Assembly (NCBI RefSeq): GCF_020463795.1
Contig: NZ_CP080025.1
Location: 685,001-749,000, forward strand
Length of the DNA stretch: 64,000 nucleotides
From: Echinicola marina
GTDB lineage: Bacteria; Bacteroidota; Bacteroidia; Cytophagales; Cyclobacteriaceae
Direction of reading: 5' to 3'
Shown: positions 36,329 through 45,784 of the stretch, piece after piece
Position numbering within the stretch: position 1 is the first letter of the stretch
How the letters are laid out: each line of letters begins with the position of its first letter
Position numbers and translations under genes: made by a program
The notes under the pieces: model-generated
Seen by the model: the letters and a program-made list of their open reading frames with translations, nothing else
Databases searched by the model: none
Told to the model about the DNA's origin: nothing

Positions 36329-39300
36329 TTAGTGCTGCACAAATGCATGAAAATCATTCATATTATTATCAATTGGTTTATGCCCTTCCTTGTAGCCAGA
36401 GGGAGGTACCCCATATTTATCCTTGAAAGTCCTGCTGAAATAATTGGGATCACTGAAACCAACCGCATATGCTACTTCAGACACATTCCTTCCCTCCAAC
36501 AGTAACACCGTAGATTTCTTCAAACGAATGGCCTTTACAAATTCCGTTGCACTTAGGTTCACCAGTTTTTTCAGCTTCATATGAAGCAAGGTCCTGCTTA
36601 CCCCTGCTTCCTTGCTGAAGCCCGTAATATTAAAAGAAGGGTCTTCCAAATTTTGGTTAACAATCTCTATGAGCTTTTTCAAAAACTCATGGTCTTTGTT
36701 ATTTACCGGTTTCTCATAATTATCGATACTTCCAAACTTTAGGAAATGCTGCTTCAGACTATTTCTGGACTCCAGTATATTCTTGACGATCAACCTTAAT
36801 TCCTGCAGGTTAAAAGGCTTGGGCAGGTAAGCATCTGCACCAATTCCCAGACCTTCCATCTTGTTCTCAAAGGTCGATTTGGCCGTAAGCAGAATAAATG
36901 GAACATGACTGGTATCTATATTGCTCTTGATGACCTTGCACAGTTCCACTCCTCCCATGTGTGGCATCACCACATCTGAGATAATCACGTCAGGAACATT
37001 TTTCCTAATTTTATCCAACGCAGACACACCATCTTTCGCAGAAGTAACCTTGTAATATTGGGAAAAATAATCAACAAGAAACTTTCGCATCTCTTCATTG
37101 TCTTCCACGATCATCAAATCAAACACCACTTGATCCTCCTCTTCCAGTACCGATTCCCCGCTTTCATGCTCATCGATTTCATAGAGATCCTCATCGATCA
37201 GCAAGGACTTATTTCCTACCACCTTCTGATAATTTTCCCGATCCTTGGCCTTGATATTAATGGGTAATAAAATGGTAAAACGCGTACCTTCATCTTCCAT
37301 GCTTTCGGCCTCAATGCTTCCTCCCAAATACTTGGTAAGGCTGCTGACCAATGCCAACCCAATTCCTGAACCTGAACTTCCCAGCTTATTATCCTTGGCC
37401 TGATAGAATGGCAGAAATATCTTATCCTTATCCTCTGAGGACAAGCCTTTTCCATTATCTTCCAACCGTATTTCTATGGATTCCTCTTGTCCATCTTTTG
37501 ATGAAATCATACCTACCGTCATATTGATCTCACCAAATTCCGGGGTGTTTTTTACGGCATTGGAGACCAGGTTAGTGATGATCTTCTCTACCTTATCCGC
37601 ATCAAACAGGATTTCTTTTTTCTCCCTGTCTGCCTGAAAATTAAAGAAAATGTTTTTCTTATTGTACAAAGGAATAAATGCATCAAAAGTGTCCTTTAGA
37701 AACAAAATAATATCTCCTTGCCTAGGCTTCAAACAGGTATGGTCAGATTCAGCCTTCCTGAATTCCATCAATTGCTCAATCAAAAAATGTAACCTTCCAG
37801 CATTCCTTTTGATCAACTTAAAGTCCTGGTTCTCCAGACTACTTTTCTGACTGTTTTCCAAAAACTTATCGATAGCCGCAATGATCAAAGTCAAGGGTGT
37901 TTTGAATTCATGGGAGATATAGGTAAAGAAATTGAGCTTATGTTGGTGCAATTCCTCCATCTTATCCTTTTCAACCTTCTCCAACTGGTAAACCATCCTT
38001 TCTTTACTTCTCCTATTGATGTATATTTTATAGGCATATACCACTAGGATCACCATAAATAAATAGCATAACTTAGCCCAATTGGTCCACCAAAACGGCG
38101 GTTTGACATTCAATTGAATTGCCCTTTCCTGAGACCATATTCCATTAGGATTGGCTGCCTTTACATGAAAGACATAGTCCCCTGGCGAAAGATTGGTATA
38201 GGTCGCTGAATTTTTCTCGGCAGGCTTATTCCAAGTCTTTTCAAAGCCCTCTAAGTAGTAGGAATAGGCATTCTTCCCTGGTGAAAAATAATTGGTTGCC
38301 ACAAAATCAAATGTGATCACATTTTGGCTATAATTGAGTTCTAAATTTTCCGTCTCATCGATCTGCGCTTCCAGTATCCCCTCACTTCCTCCTACCTGCA
38401 AAGGTTTATTGAACAGCTTCATATCTGTAAAATGCACGCTGGGAGGAATATTCACAGCCCTAATACTATCTGGATGAAAATGATAGAGGCCATTTACCGT
38501 ACCAAAATACATCCTGCCTTCTTTGTCCTGATAACTGGACTTAAAGTTAAATTGCGCATCCTGCAAGCCCTTTGATTTATCGTAAGTGACAAACTCACCA
38601 GTTTCAGGCCTTAATACCGTAAGTCCCTTATTTGTACTCATCCAAAGGGCTCCACTCCTATCTTCCAAAATCCCATAAACATTATTATTGGGCAGGCCAT
38701 CATCCTTTGTATAGGTGATAAACTTTTGTGCTGCATCATCCCATCTTAAGAGTCCCCCATTTAAAGTCCCAAACCAAATTCTTTCTTTGGAGTCCTGAAA
38801 TGCACTGATCACTTTATTGGCCGTCAATCCATGATTATTGGGTAAATCCTTATTAAACCAAGTCAGACTATCCCAATTGGAATCATATCTATAAATCCCA
38901 TGATTGCGAGTACAAATCCAAAATATCCCTTGGTCATCTTCGATCATATCATAGATGAATTTATGACCTATTTGATGGGGTTTAAACAAATGGAAACTAT
39001 CGCTTTCTTTATCATAAATATTGACACCTCCCCAGGTTCCGGCCCATATCTTGCCTTTTGAATCCTTCATTAAGGAGAACACATTATTATGGGATATCGA
39101 ACCGGGCTGGCGTGGCTTATGTTTGTAAACCTTAAAACTCCCACTTGATGGATCATATCGGTTAATTCCTTCAAGAAAAGTTCCCATCCAGATATCCCCT
39201 GCATCATCTTCTACTATAGAGTGGACATTATTACCACTGATACTGGCATTATTTTTCTCATGCTTTAAATAACTGAACTTTTCTCGCTTACTGTCCCAAA

Positions 39301-40405
39301 CAGTCACCCCTACATCTTCTGAGCCAATCCACAAATTCCCCTTCTGGTCTTCCATGATTTGACTGACCGCTTTGCCTCCCAAAGCAAACTTCCCTCCATC
39401 AGCATTTAGTTTGACAAAACCAGTATCGTTTAATTTCACAAAATTAACACCCCCAAAATAGGTTCCCATCCACATGATACTTTCCCTACTTTTATAGATA
39501 CAATACACCGATTGATCACTTAAGGCATAGGGAGACTGATCAAATGATTGGGAATAATGCTCAAAGTCACCCTGCTTTTTGTCATAAATATAAAGTCCAT
39601 TTTCAGTACCTAACCATAATCTGTTTTGATCATCTTCGCTGATGGCCCTGACCAAGGAAATATCCTGACCGGCAGCTGAGGTGCTGATTTTTTGAAAAGT
39701 ATCCCTTTTGGGAGAATAACGGAAAACCCCTTCCCTTGCGCCCAGCCACATCGTACCTTCGCTATCTTTATACATGGAATAAAAATTATTTCTGGTCAAT
39801 CTATTCGGCCTGAAATCAGAATATTCCTTAATCGTTTCCCCTTGCTTGTTTACCAGATATACCCCCTCTACGGTCATCAACCAAAACACGTCCTTTTTGT
39901 ACTCTGCAATGGCCAAGATGACTTCTTGTCTCAGTTTGCTTACCTCATTCTTTTGATTTACAAGAAAAAGCCCATCCGTAGAGCAGACATACAAAAGCCC
40001 ATCACTGGATTCAAAAAGGTATTTGATATAGCCCAAAGGCTTTCCTCCGTAATGGATATTTTCTATCCTGTCTGTATTGTAATCATACCGGTCTAAACCA
40101 ACAGAGGTGCCTATAAAAAGTCGCTCATCATTCACGGCTTCCACGCAAAGAACCTCATCAGCGCTTAAGCCTTTGCCTCCTTTTTCCTCGCTATAATAAG
40201 TTTTTAGATCATAGCTATTATACCTGTTCAGCCCTTCCCTGGTACCTATCCAAATATAACCTTTATGGTCTTGGACCATACTGTAGACAGTGCTGTGCGA
40301 AAGCCCATCTTGTGTGGTCAGTTTATGGAACACAGGTTTCACTCCTCCAATCAATTCCACCGACAGTCCAACAAGCATACACAGGCTGAGTAAAATTCTT
40401 TTCAT
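36329..40405 (-). CDS. Hybrid two-component system regulator (HTCS) of the sulfatase PUL
   Basis: The 1358-residue protein has a signal peptide and about fourteen periplasmic propeller repeats of the type GYIWIGTREGLNRY. A Y_Y_Y domain (about 690-765) and a transmembrane helix (about 773-795) follow. The HisKA domain has FFTYISHEFKTPLTL (His near 829), and the HATPase has NLVSNAVKN, EDNGKGL and GSGIGLALV. A receiver domain has its Asp near 1142 (IISDVVMPHMGG). A C-terminal AraC-type DNA-binding domain completes it (about 1255-1340, VAYAVGFSDPNYFSRTFK). All catalytic residues are present. HTCS proteins bind oligosaccharide in the periplasm and activate their own PUL. The product is on the same strand as all PUL 2 genes. 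Confidence 0.95.
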   Translation of the reverse strand: MKRILLSLCMLVGLSVELIGGVKPVFHKLTTQDGLSHSTVYSMVQDHKGYIWIGTREGLNRYNSYDLKTYYSEEKGGKGLSADEVLCVEAVNDERLFIGTSVGLDRYDYNTDRIENIHYGGKPLGYIKYLFESSDGLLYVCSTDGLFLVNQKNEVSKLRQEVILAIAEYKKDVFWLMTVEGVYLVNKQGETIKEYSDFRPNRLTRNNFYSMYKDSEGTMWLGAREGVFRYSPKRDTFQKISTSAAGQDISLVRAISEDDQNRLWLGTENGLYIYDKKQGDFEHYSQSFDQSPYALSDQSVYCIYKSRESIMWMGTYFGGVNFVKLNDTGFVKLNADGGKFALGGKAVSQIMEDQKGNLWIGSEDVGVTVWDSKREKFSYLKHEKNNASISGNNVHSIVEDDAGDIWMGTFLEGINRYDPSSGSFKVYKHKPRQPGSISHNNVFSLMKDSKGKIWAGTWGGVNIYDKESDSFHLFKPHQIGHKFIYDMIEDDQGIFWICTRNHGIYRYDSNWDSLTWFNKDLPNNHGLTANKVISAFQDSKERIWFGTLNGGLLRWDDAAQKFITYTKDDGLPNNNVYGILEDRSGALWMSTNKGLTVLRPETGEFVTYDKSKGLQDAQFNFKSSYQDKEGRMYFGTVNGLYHFHPDSIRAVNIPPSVHFTDMKLFNKPLQVGGSEGILEAQIDETENLELNYSQNVITFDFVATNYFSPGKNAYSYYLEGFEKTWNKPAEKNSATYTNLSPGDYVFHVKAANPNGIWSQERAIQLNVKPPFWWTNWAKLCYLFMVILVVYAYKIYINRRSKERMVYQLEKVEKDKMEELHQHKLNFFTYISHEFKTPLTLIIAAIDKFLENSQKSSLENQDFKLIKRNAGRLHFLIEQLMEFRKAESDHTCLKPRQGDIILFLKDTFDAFIPLYNKKNIFFNFQADREKKEILFDADKVEKIITNLVSNAVKNTPEFGEINMTVGMISSKDGQEESIEIRLEDNGKGLSSEDKDKIFLPFYQAKDNKLGSSGSGIGLALVSSLTKYLGGSIEAESMEDEGTRFTILLPINIKAKDRENYQKVVGNKSLLIDEDLYEIDEHESGESVLEEEDQVVFDLMIVEDNEEMRKFLVDYFSQYYKVTSAKDGVSALDKIRKNVPDVIISDVVMPHMGGVELCKVIKSNIDTSHVPFILLTAKSTFENKMEGLGIGADAYLPKPFNLQELRLIVKNILESRNSLKQHFLKFGSIDNYEKPVNNKDHEFLKKLIEIVNQNLEDPSFNITGFSKEAGVSRTLLHMKLKKLVNLSATEFVKAIRLKKSTVLLLEGRNVSEVAYAVGFSDPNYFSRTFKDKYGVPPSGYKEGHKPIDNNMNDFHAFVQH

Positions 40406-40483
40406 GGCATTCTGGGTTAATAACTAACGGTCTTTACCTCTTATTACTAAGCTTTCTGACCGAAAAATCAAGTACAAGTAAGA

Positions 40484-41917
40484 TCAGGGTAACTTGCTTT
40501 TCCAGTTCAGCAGCAGTTTTCCTAATCGGGAGACTATTTGCGGCTGACTATCGGCAAGATTCCTTGTCTCTGCAATATCCGAAGTAATATGGTACAATTC
40601 TATTTGGCTACGATCCTTATTCATCAATAATTTGTATTCTCCTTCCATTATTGCCAACTGGGGGCTCCTGTACCTGGGATTTCCTGGTGATATATCAAAT
40701 TCCCCTCCATATTCCCAAAATAAGGGCTTACGTCTTTCTGCTACATTGCCCAATAATACTTGGCTACGATCCTCCCCGTCAAATTCCGTTTCGCTTGATT
40801 CAAGTCCCAGCAAAGCAATCAGCGTAGGCAAAATGTCCGTAGCATGAACAATGGACTCCATGACAGTACCCGGCTGGAAATGCCCTGGCCACCTCGCCAT
40901 AAATGGCACCCTGATGCCTCCCTCATAAAGGCTCCATTTTCTACCTCGAAAAGGTCCCGCATCTCCCGGGGGATCATAATTCTCCTTATAATAATATCCC
41001 CAATCAGTCGGGCCATTATCACTACTAAGAATAATAAGGGTATTTTCCAGAAGGTCCATTTCCTCCAAACCATCCAAAAGCCGCCCTATTTCTTTATCCA
41101 ACTGGTGAATGACTGCCAGGTATTTTTGATAATAATGGTTGTTGGCATACTCAGAAAATATGGTCACATGCTCTTCTTTAGGATGAAAAGGATCATGCAC
41201 ATCATTGGGCCAAAGGTCTATATAAAAGGGCTTAGCTCGCTGCTCCTTAATGAATTCAAGGGTCCTGTCCACATAGATCGGTGTCTTTTCATGCTTTTCT
41301 ACCCAAGTAACCTTTCCCTTTCCCAATTTTGCACTTTCTTCTGCCAATCCATGACCTTTATCCAATAATCGATCACCCAAACCTTCAAAAGACACCAAAG
41401 ATTCATCAAAACCATATGCCACTGGCAAGGGAGCTTCTCCTACATCCCGACCACCTCCCATATGCCATTTCCCAAAATGCGCAGTAGAATAACCGGCATT
41501 TTTAAACACCTTGGCCATGGTAGTGACACTTGCATCTAAATAATTGGCCATCCCTCTTTTTTCATTTCTCGCCCTATTGGCCAAAAAAGAGGTGATTTTA
41601 AACTTGGACGGATACTGTCCAGTCATCAAGGTGACCCTAGAGGGAGAACAGATAGGAGAGCCAACATAAAACCTGTTGAGCGTCACACCCTCTGCACCAA
41701 TTCTGTCCATATTGGGTGTTTGGATATCGCAATTTCCATAGGCGCTCAAGTCCCCATAGCCCATATCATCTATAAATATCATGATGACATTCGGCCGCTC
41801 TTTAGCTTGACCGAAAACTTGCCCCTCAAAAAAACAGAAGATAAGGCCGATAAGCCCCATCAATGTCCTTTTGGTAAAAAATCTCACCATATTGCATCCT
41901 ATAATTTTCATCATCAT
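40484..41917 (-). CDS. S1 family sulfatase
   Basis: The 477-residue protein has an N-terminal signal region (about 15-37). The metal site is FIDDMGYGDLSAYG (about 48-61), CSPSRVTLMTGQYP has the formylglycine Cys at 90, and GKWHMGGGRDVGEAP and LSSDNGPTDWGYY occur later. It is the closest relative in this window of the disrupted sulfatase at 61851-63215 (shared GKWHMGGGRDV and LWPxDxHDPxxPxEE segments). It lies 37 bp after the preceding sulfatase gene and 78 bp before the HTCS. The alternative start at the third Met is equally possible. Confidence 0.93.
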   Translation of the reverse strand: MMMKIIGCNMVRFFTKRTLMGLIGLIFCFFEGQVFGQAKERPNVIMIFIDDMGYGDLSAYGNCDIQTPNMDRIGAEGVTLNRFYVGSPICSPSRVTLMTGQYPSKFKITSFLANRARNEKRGMANYLDASVTTMAKVFKNAGYSTAHFGKWHMGGGRDVGEAPLPVAYGFDESLVSFEGLGDRLLDKGHGLAEESAKLGKGKVTWVEKHEKTPIYVDRTLEFIKEQRAKPFYIDLWPNDVHDPFHPKEEHVTIFSEYANNHYYQKYLAVIHQLDKEIGRLLDGLEEMDLLENTLIILSSDNGPTDWGYYYKENYDPPGDAGPFRGRKWSLYEGGIRVPFMARWPGHFQPGTVMESIVHATDILPTLIALLGLESSETEFDGEDRSQVLLGNVAERRKPLFWEYGGEFDISPGNPRYRSPQLAIMEGEYKLLMNKDRSQIELYHITSDIAETRNLADSQPQIVSRLGKLLLNWKSKLP

Positions 41918-41954
41918 CTGCTTATTCCTATCATATAAAGAAATTTACTTTCTG

Positions 41955-43433
41955 CTAAAAAACATAGGGTGCCACTGGTTTGCCACCTGGCTGCTTATTG
42001 TCAAGCGCTTCAGGGCCGGTTTCAAAGTCCCCCTGGCCCTTTCTCCACGTCTCCATATTTTTCCTAAATGAGTCCATCAAAGCTTGGTATGCGGGATCTT
42101 CTGCTAAGTTGACCGTTTCTTGAGGATCCCTTTGTATATCATAAAGTTCTTCGCGTGGATGATTATGGTACCTCCATAAGACATTGGCGGCATGTTCATC
42201 CTTATAGGAAGCATCAACCCATGAGTTCCAATATTGCTTCCCACCATCATGGTTCTTGGATTTGTCCATATGTGTGGTATATAGAATTTCTGGTGCCAAA
42301 TTGAGGATATATTTATACCTGTCCGTCCTGATCATCCTGGATGGAGAGCGGTTCATTTTTCCATCCCCGGTATGGGAAGCATAGACATATTCCCGGTGGG
42401 AAAACTTTTCACCAGCCAACACTGGCATAAAACTACTTCCATCTAAATCTTTGGGAACATCTCCTCCCAGAATGTCCATAAATGTCGGAAAGAGATCCAC
42501 ATGTGATACCAAAGCATTGGTGTGCATAGATTGGTTGGTTTTCCCAGGCCAGTGCACCATCAAAGGTACCTGAATGCCCTCGTCATATAATGTCCATTTT
42601 GCAAAAGGCCATTGGGGACCTTGATCTGAGGTAAAAATGATAATGGTATTCTCTTCCAAGCCATTTTCCTTGATGGACTGAAGAAGATGCCCAAAGTTCT
42701 TATCCATTTTTGTAATATCTGTATAATAGCGCGCCCTGGAAAACCGTGTATCCTTGGTATCGATATGTTTGGAAGGCACGTCCATTTCGTCTGGTTCATA
42801 GCTTGCATCTTCTGGCCAGATTACATGAGGACTATGGTCGGCTACTACTAACATAAATGGCTCATTACTTTTCTTTTGTCCTGAAAGCCACTTATCAACT
42901 GGCCCTAAGTTCAGGTCATGGTGGAGTCCAGGTCTATTTTCAAATCCAGGTTCTGGGACATTTGTATGGGCAATCTTCTCAAACGGAAAAACTTCCGCCG
43001 GTCCCACATGCAATTTCCCCGCTATGGCAACCTTATAGCCCAAAGGCTTCAAGTGCTGGATGATAGAATATGTACCTGGCCTCACACCGGAATGATTACT
43101 ATGCCCCCCATGTCTAAAAGGCAGAAGGCCCGTCAAAATGCTGCTCCTGGATGGACCACAGGTAGGAGATCCTGCAAAAGCCTGGGAAAACCTCATCGAT
43201 TTTTGATCAAACTCATCCAGATAGGGAGTTCTCACCACTTTATTTCCATAAGGGCCAATATCATTTACACTTAGATCATCTGCTATAAACAGCACTATAT
43301 TCCACTGCTTGTTCTTATCCTGTTTCCCTTGGGCAAAAAGTCCTGAAGAAATCACTATCAAAAACAAAAAACTGATAACCAAAGCTTTAAATAAGCCTCT
43401 TTCTCTTTTCAATGCGCTAATATTTTTAATCAT
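41955..43433 (-). CDS. S1 family sulfatase, N-sulfoglucosamine-sulfohydrolase-like type
   Basis: The 492-residue protein has a signal peptide (about 15-35) and the metal site IADDLSVNDIGPYG (about 50-63). The formylglycine motif is CGPSRSSILTG with Cys at 92. The extended HGGHSNHSGVRPGT segment, the GKLHVGP active-site stretch and IFTSDQGPQWPFAK follow; DQG replaces the usual DNG. The TCGPSRSSILTG form and its surroundings are like the heparan-N-sulfatase-type branch of S1, which also contains many bacterial exo-sulfatases. The substrate is not determined. It lies 15 bp after the larger sulfatase gene. Confidence 0.9.
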   Translation of the reverse strand: MIKNISALKRERGLFKALVISFLFLIVISSGLFAQGKQDKNKQWNIVLFIADDLSVNDIGPYGNKVVRTPYLDEFDQKSMRFSQAFAGSPTCGPSRSSILTGLLPFRHGGHSNHSGVRPGTYSIIQHLKPLGYKVAIAGKLHVGPAEVFPFEKIAHTNVPEPGFENRPGLHHDLNLGPVDKWLSGQKKSNEPFMLVVADHSPHVIWPEDASYEPDEMDVPSKHIDTKDTRFSRARYYTDITKMDKNFGHLLQSIKENGLEENTIIIFTSDQGPQWPFAKWTLYDEGIQVPLMVHWPGKTNQSMHTNALVSHVDLFPTFMDILGGDVPKDLDGSSFMPVLAGEKFSHREYVYASHTGDGKMNRSPSRMIRTDRYKYILNLAPEILYTTHMDKSKNHDGGKQYWNSWVDASYKDEHAANVLWRYHNHPREELYDIQRDPQETVNLAEDPAYQALMDSFRKNMETWRKGQGDFETGPEALDNKQPGGKPVAPYVF

Positions 43434-43448
43434 AGGTTTGTTTTCTAT

Positions 43449-45506
43449 TTAATCCTTTGACTGAAGGCTTGCCTGGTGTACAATAATATGATCTCCTTGA
43501 TCAGCACTGACACTATAAAGAGACAATTGATACCTGTCATTTTTTGGGATAATCACCTCATTGACTTGATATTTCAATTGGCTATCAGTCAATTTCACCT
43601 TACTTTGGGCAACTACCACTGGTTTTTTGCCCACTGTCTCCACCATAAGGTTAAACTCTTTTCCTTTTTCTCCTTCCAAAACCATTGCTACGTTGAATAC
43701 TTCACCCTTATCTGCCCAAAACGGCCAAGCCAATATTTCTGTAGCCTCTTTGACTTCTTTTGAAAATGTGATAGAAGCTTTATTGTTGCTCTCTTCTTTA
43801 ATCAGTTCATAGCGGATACCTTTATTATTTGAGCGCTGCCAGCCGCCAAATCCTGATTGGAATTGTCCGTTAATTTGCTTTTGATAATCTCTGGATCGTT
43901 TACCATAATCACGGGTATCCAGGGGATAAACCTGTACTTCTGCAGCCCAATCTTTCCATTTTTCGTAAAGGGCCATTTTCTTTTCAGCATAATCCTTAGA
44001 GAGATCATTTAACTCAGCAGGATCTTCTTCCATATTATAAAGTTCTAGGGTACTGGGATCAAAATCAGCATTTTCTGCTGTCTTGGCTACCAGTTTCCAC
44101 TTGCCTTCCCGAACCCCTATATTCGCTTCATGCTCCCAAAAAATGGCTTTTCGCTGTATGGGATTTCCTTCAAACTGATCCGCAATACTCTGCCCCTGCA
44201 TAGGAATGATTTTATTGCCTTTGAATGCTTCGGGATATTGGGCTCCCGTAATATCCACGATGGTAGCCATGAGATCCGTCAAATGTCCTGGTTCTCTTAC
44301 AAAAGAATCCTCCAAGTCTTTATCGATGCCATTGGGCCAATGAACAATCATAGGCGTCGCTATTCCCCCCTCATGGATCCAATGTTTAAACTCCTTATAG
44401 GGTGTACTGCTCATATTGGCCCAGTTAATTCTATAACTTTCCCAAGTATCTGCTTGACCATTTAATTCCTTGCTTTTGCCATTACTGATAAATTCAGCAC
44501 AGGCCCCATTATCTGATAAGAAAAATATTATTGTATTGTCAAGCTGGCCCTCATCTTCCAATTTTTTGATAACCCTGCCTATCCCCTGATCCATGGCATC
44601 AATCTGGGCAGCATATATAGCCATTCTCATGGCAAAGGCTTCTTTTTCTTCTTGGGACAAACTGTTCCAAGCAGGCACCTTTTCATTTCTACTGCTCAAT
44701 TCCACCTCCCCATCAAAAATGCCAAGTGTCTTTTGTCTCACCAATCGTTCTGCCCGCAAGCTATCCCAACCGGCCATATAAATGGTCTTATATTTTTCTA
44801 TATCCTTCTCGAGGGCATGTAATGGCCAATGCGGTGCAGTGTAGGCCAGGTACATAAAAAATGGATCCTCCTTGTTTTCTTTAAAATGCTGGTCTATGAA
44901 ATTAACAGTAGAATCACTTACGGCATGGGTAAAATAAAAACCTTCCTCCTTGATCGGATATTTTTCATTATCACTATATACATTCGGGATAAAATAATTG
45001 GATGCCCCATCCACAATACCAAAAAACTCATCAAATCCACGCTGAATGGGCCAATTATCCTTGACCTCTCCTTGAATATTTCTTACCCTACTCAAATGCC
45101 ACTTTCCTGACATATAAGTCTTATAACCGGTTTGATGAAGCACTTCGGCTATGGTCACACACTGCTGGTTCAGCTCTCCTTGATATTGCGGGGTGCCAAG
45201 ATCTGCAGCGGTCATCCATCCCATTCCTGCTTGGTGAGGATAAAGCCCTGTCATCAGCGATGCCCTCGTAGGACAACATCGGGCATTGTTATAAAACTGT
45301 GTGTACCTGATGCCACCTTTGGCCAATTTATCCAAGTTGGGCGTCTTTACTTCCCCTCCATAACTGCCAATATCCGAGAATCCCATATCATCTGCTAAAA
45401 TGATCATGACATTGGGTTGCTTGACTGTTTCCTTGGGATTGCAGGAAGAAAGAATGCTCATGCCAACAAACAATTTGGCAATAAGGGTCTTATTGATATT
45501 TTTCAT
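43449..45506 (-). CDS. Arylsulfatase-type S1 sulfatase lipoprotein with C-terminal extension
   Basis: The 685-residue product has lipobox Cys22 (MSILSSC) and metal site LADDMGFSDIGSYG (about 37-50). The formylglycine motif CCPTRASLMTGLYPHQAG has the modified Cys at 77. GKWHLSRV and FFLSDNGACAEF follow. It is about 150-200 residues longer than the other sulfatases, with a C-terminal beta-rich domain (about 550-685) that may bind carbohydrate. The lipid anchor suggests attachment to a membrane. A strong 19-bp hairpin lies 30 bp upstream of its start codon, so its expression may be separately controlled. Confidence 0.92.
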   Translation of the reverse strand: MKNINKTLIAKLFVGMSILSSCNPKETVKQPNVMIILADDMGFSDIGSYGGEVKTPNLDKLAKGGIRYTQFYNNARCCPTRASLMTGLYPHQAGMGWMTAADLGTPQYQGELNQQCVTIAEVLHQTGYKTYMSGKWHLSRVRNIQGEVKDNWPIQRGFDEFFGIVDGASNYFIPNVYSDNEKYPIKEEGFYFTHAVSDSTVNFIDQHFKENKEDPFFMYLAYTAPHWPLHALEKDIEKYKTIYMAGWDSLRAERLVRQKTLGIFDGEVELSSRNEKVPAWNSLSQEEKEAFAMRMAIYAAQIDAMDQGIGRVIKKLEDEGQLDNTIIFFLSDNGACAEFISNGKSKELNGQADTWESYRINWANMSSTPYKEFKHWIHEGGIATPMIVHWPNGIDKDLEDSFVREPGHLTDLMATIVDITGAQYPEAFKGNKIIPMQGQSIADQFEGNPIQRKAIFWEHEANIGVREGKWKLVAKTAENADFDPSTLELYNMEEDPAELNDLSKDYAEKKMALYEKWKDWAAEVQVYPLDTRDYGKRSRDYQKQINGQFQSGFGGWQRSNNKGIRYELIKEESNNKASITFSKEVKEATEILAWPFWADKGEVFNVAMVLEGEKGKEFNLMVETVGKKPVVVAQSKVKLTDSQLKYQVNEVIIPKNDRYQLSLYSVSADQGDHIIVHQASLQSKD

Positions 45507-45535
45507 TACAAAAATGGTTATTTAGGCTTGGCTAT

Positions 45536-45576
45536 TGTTAAACTCGAATTCCAAATCTTGGAATTCGAGTTTAACA
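45536..45576. promoter_or_regulatory. Perfect 19-bp inverted repeat ahead of a sulfatase gene
   Basis: TGTTAAACTCGAATTCCAA (45536-45554) is repeated inverted at 45558-45576 with a 3-nt loop. It ends 30 bp before the ATG of the 685-residue sulfatase. It would form a very stable hairpin in the transcript. No T run follows on either strand, so it is a regulatory or mRNA-processing element rather than a classic terminator. Confidence 0.6.
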
Positions 45577-45611
45577 TAAATTTACATCATCTAATATCTA
45601 TGTCTTAAAAA

Positions 45612-45767
45612 AGAGGCTATCTCAAAGGTCCACCTGGATAGGTAAAGTTTTAAACTTGTACCCGTTCCTACCCAGAAAGATCGCTATTTACTGCTTGTCA
45701 AATAACATCACCAAGCAAGAATTTCTCCCTACAGTGGAAACAATAAATTTTAAGACAGTCTCCTCTA
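45612..45767. repeat. Second element with GAGGCT-type inverted ends
   Basis: AGAGGCTATCTCAAA at 45612-45626 is matched by an imperfect inverted copy TTTTAAGACAGTCTCCTCT at 45749-45767, with a 3-nt insertion. The ends resemble those of the element at 8315-8431, but the interiors differ. It looks like a decayed MITE lying between the GH2 and sulfatase genes. Confidence 0.4.
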
Positions 45768-45784
45768 CTTACTGATCAATCGGA

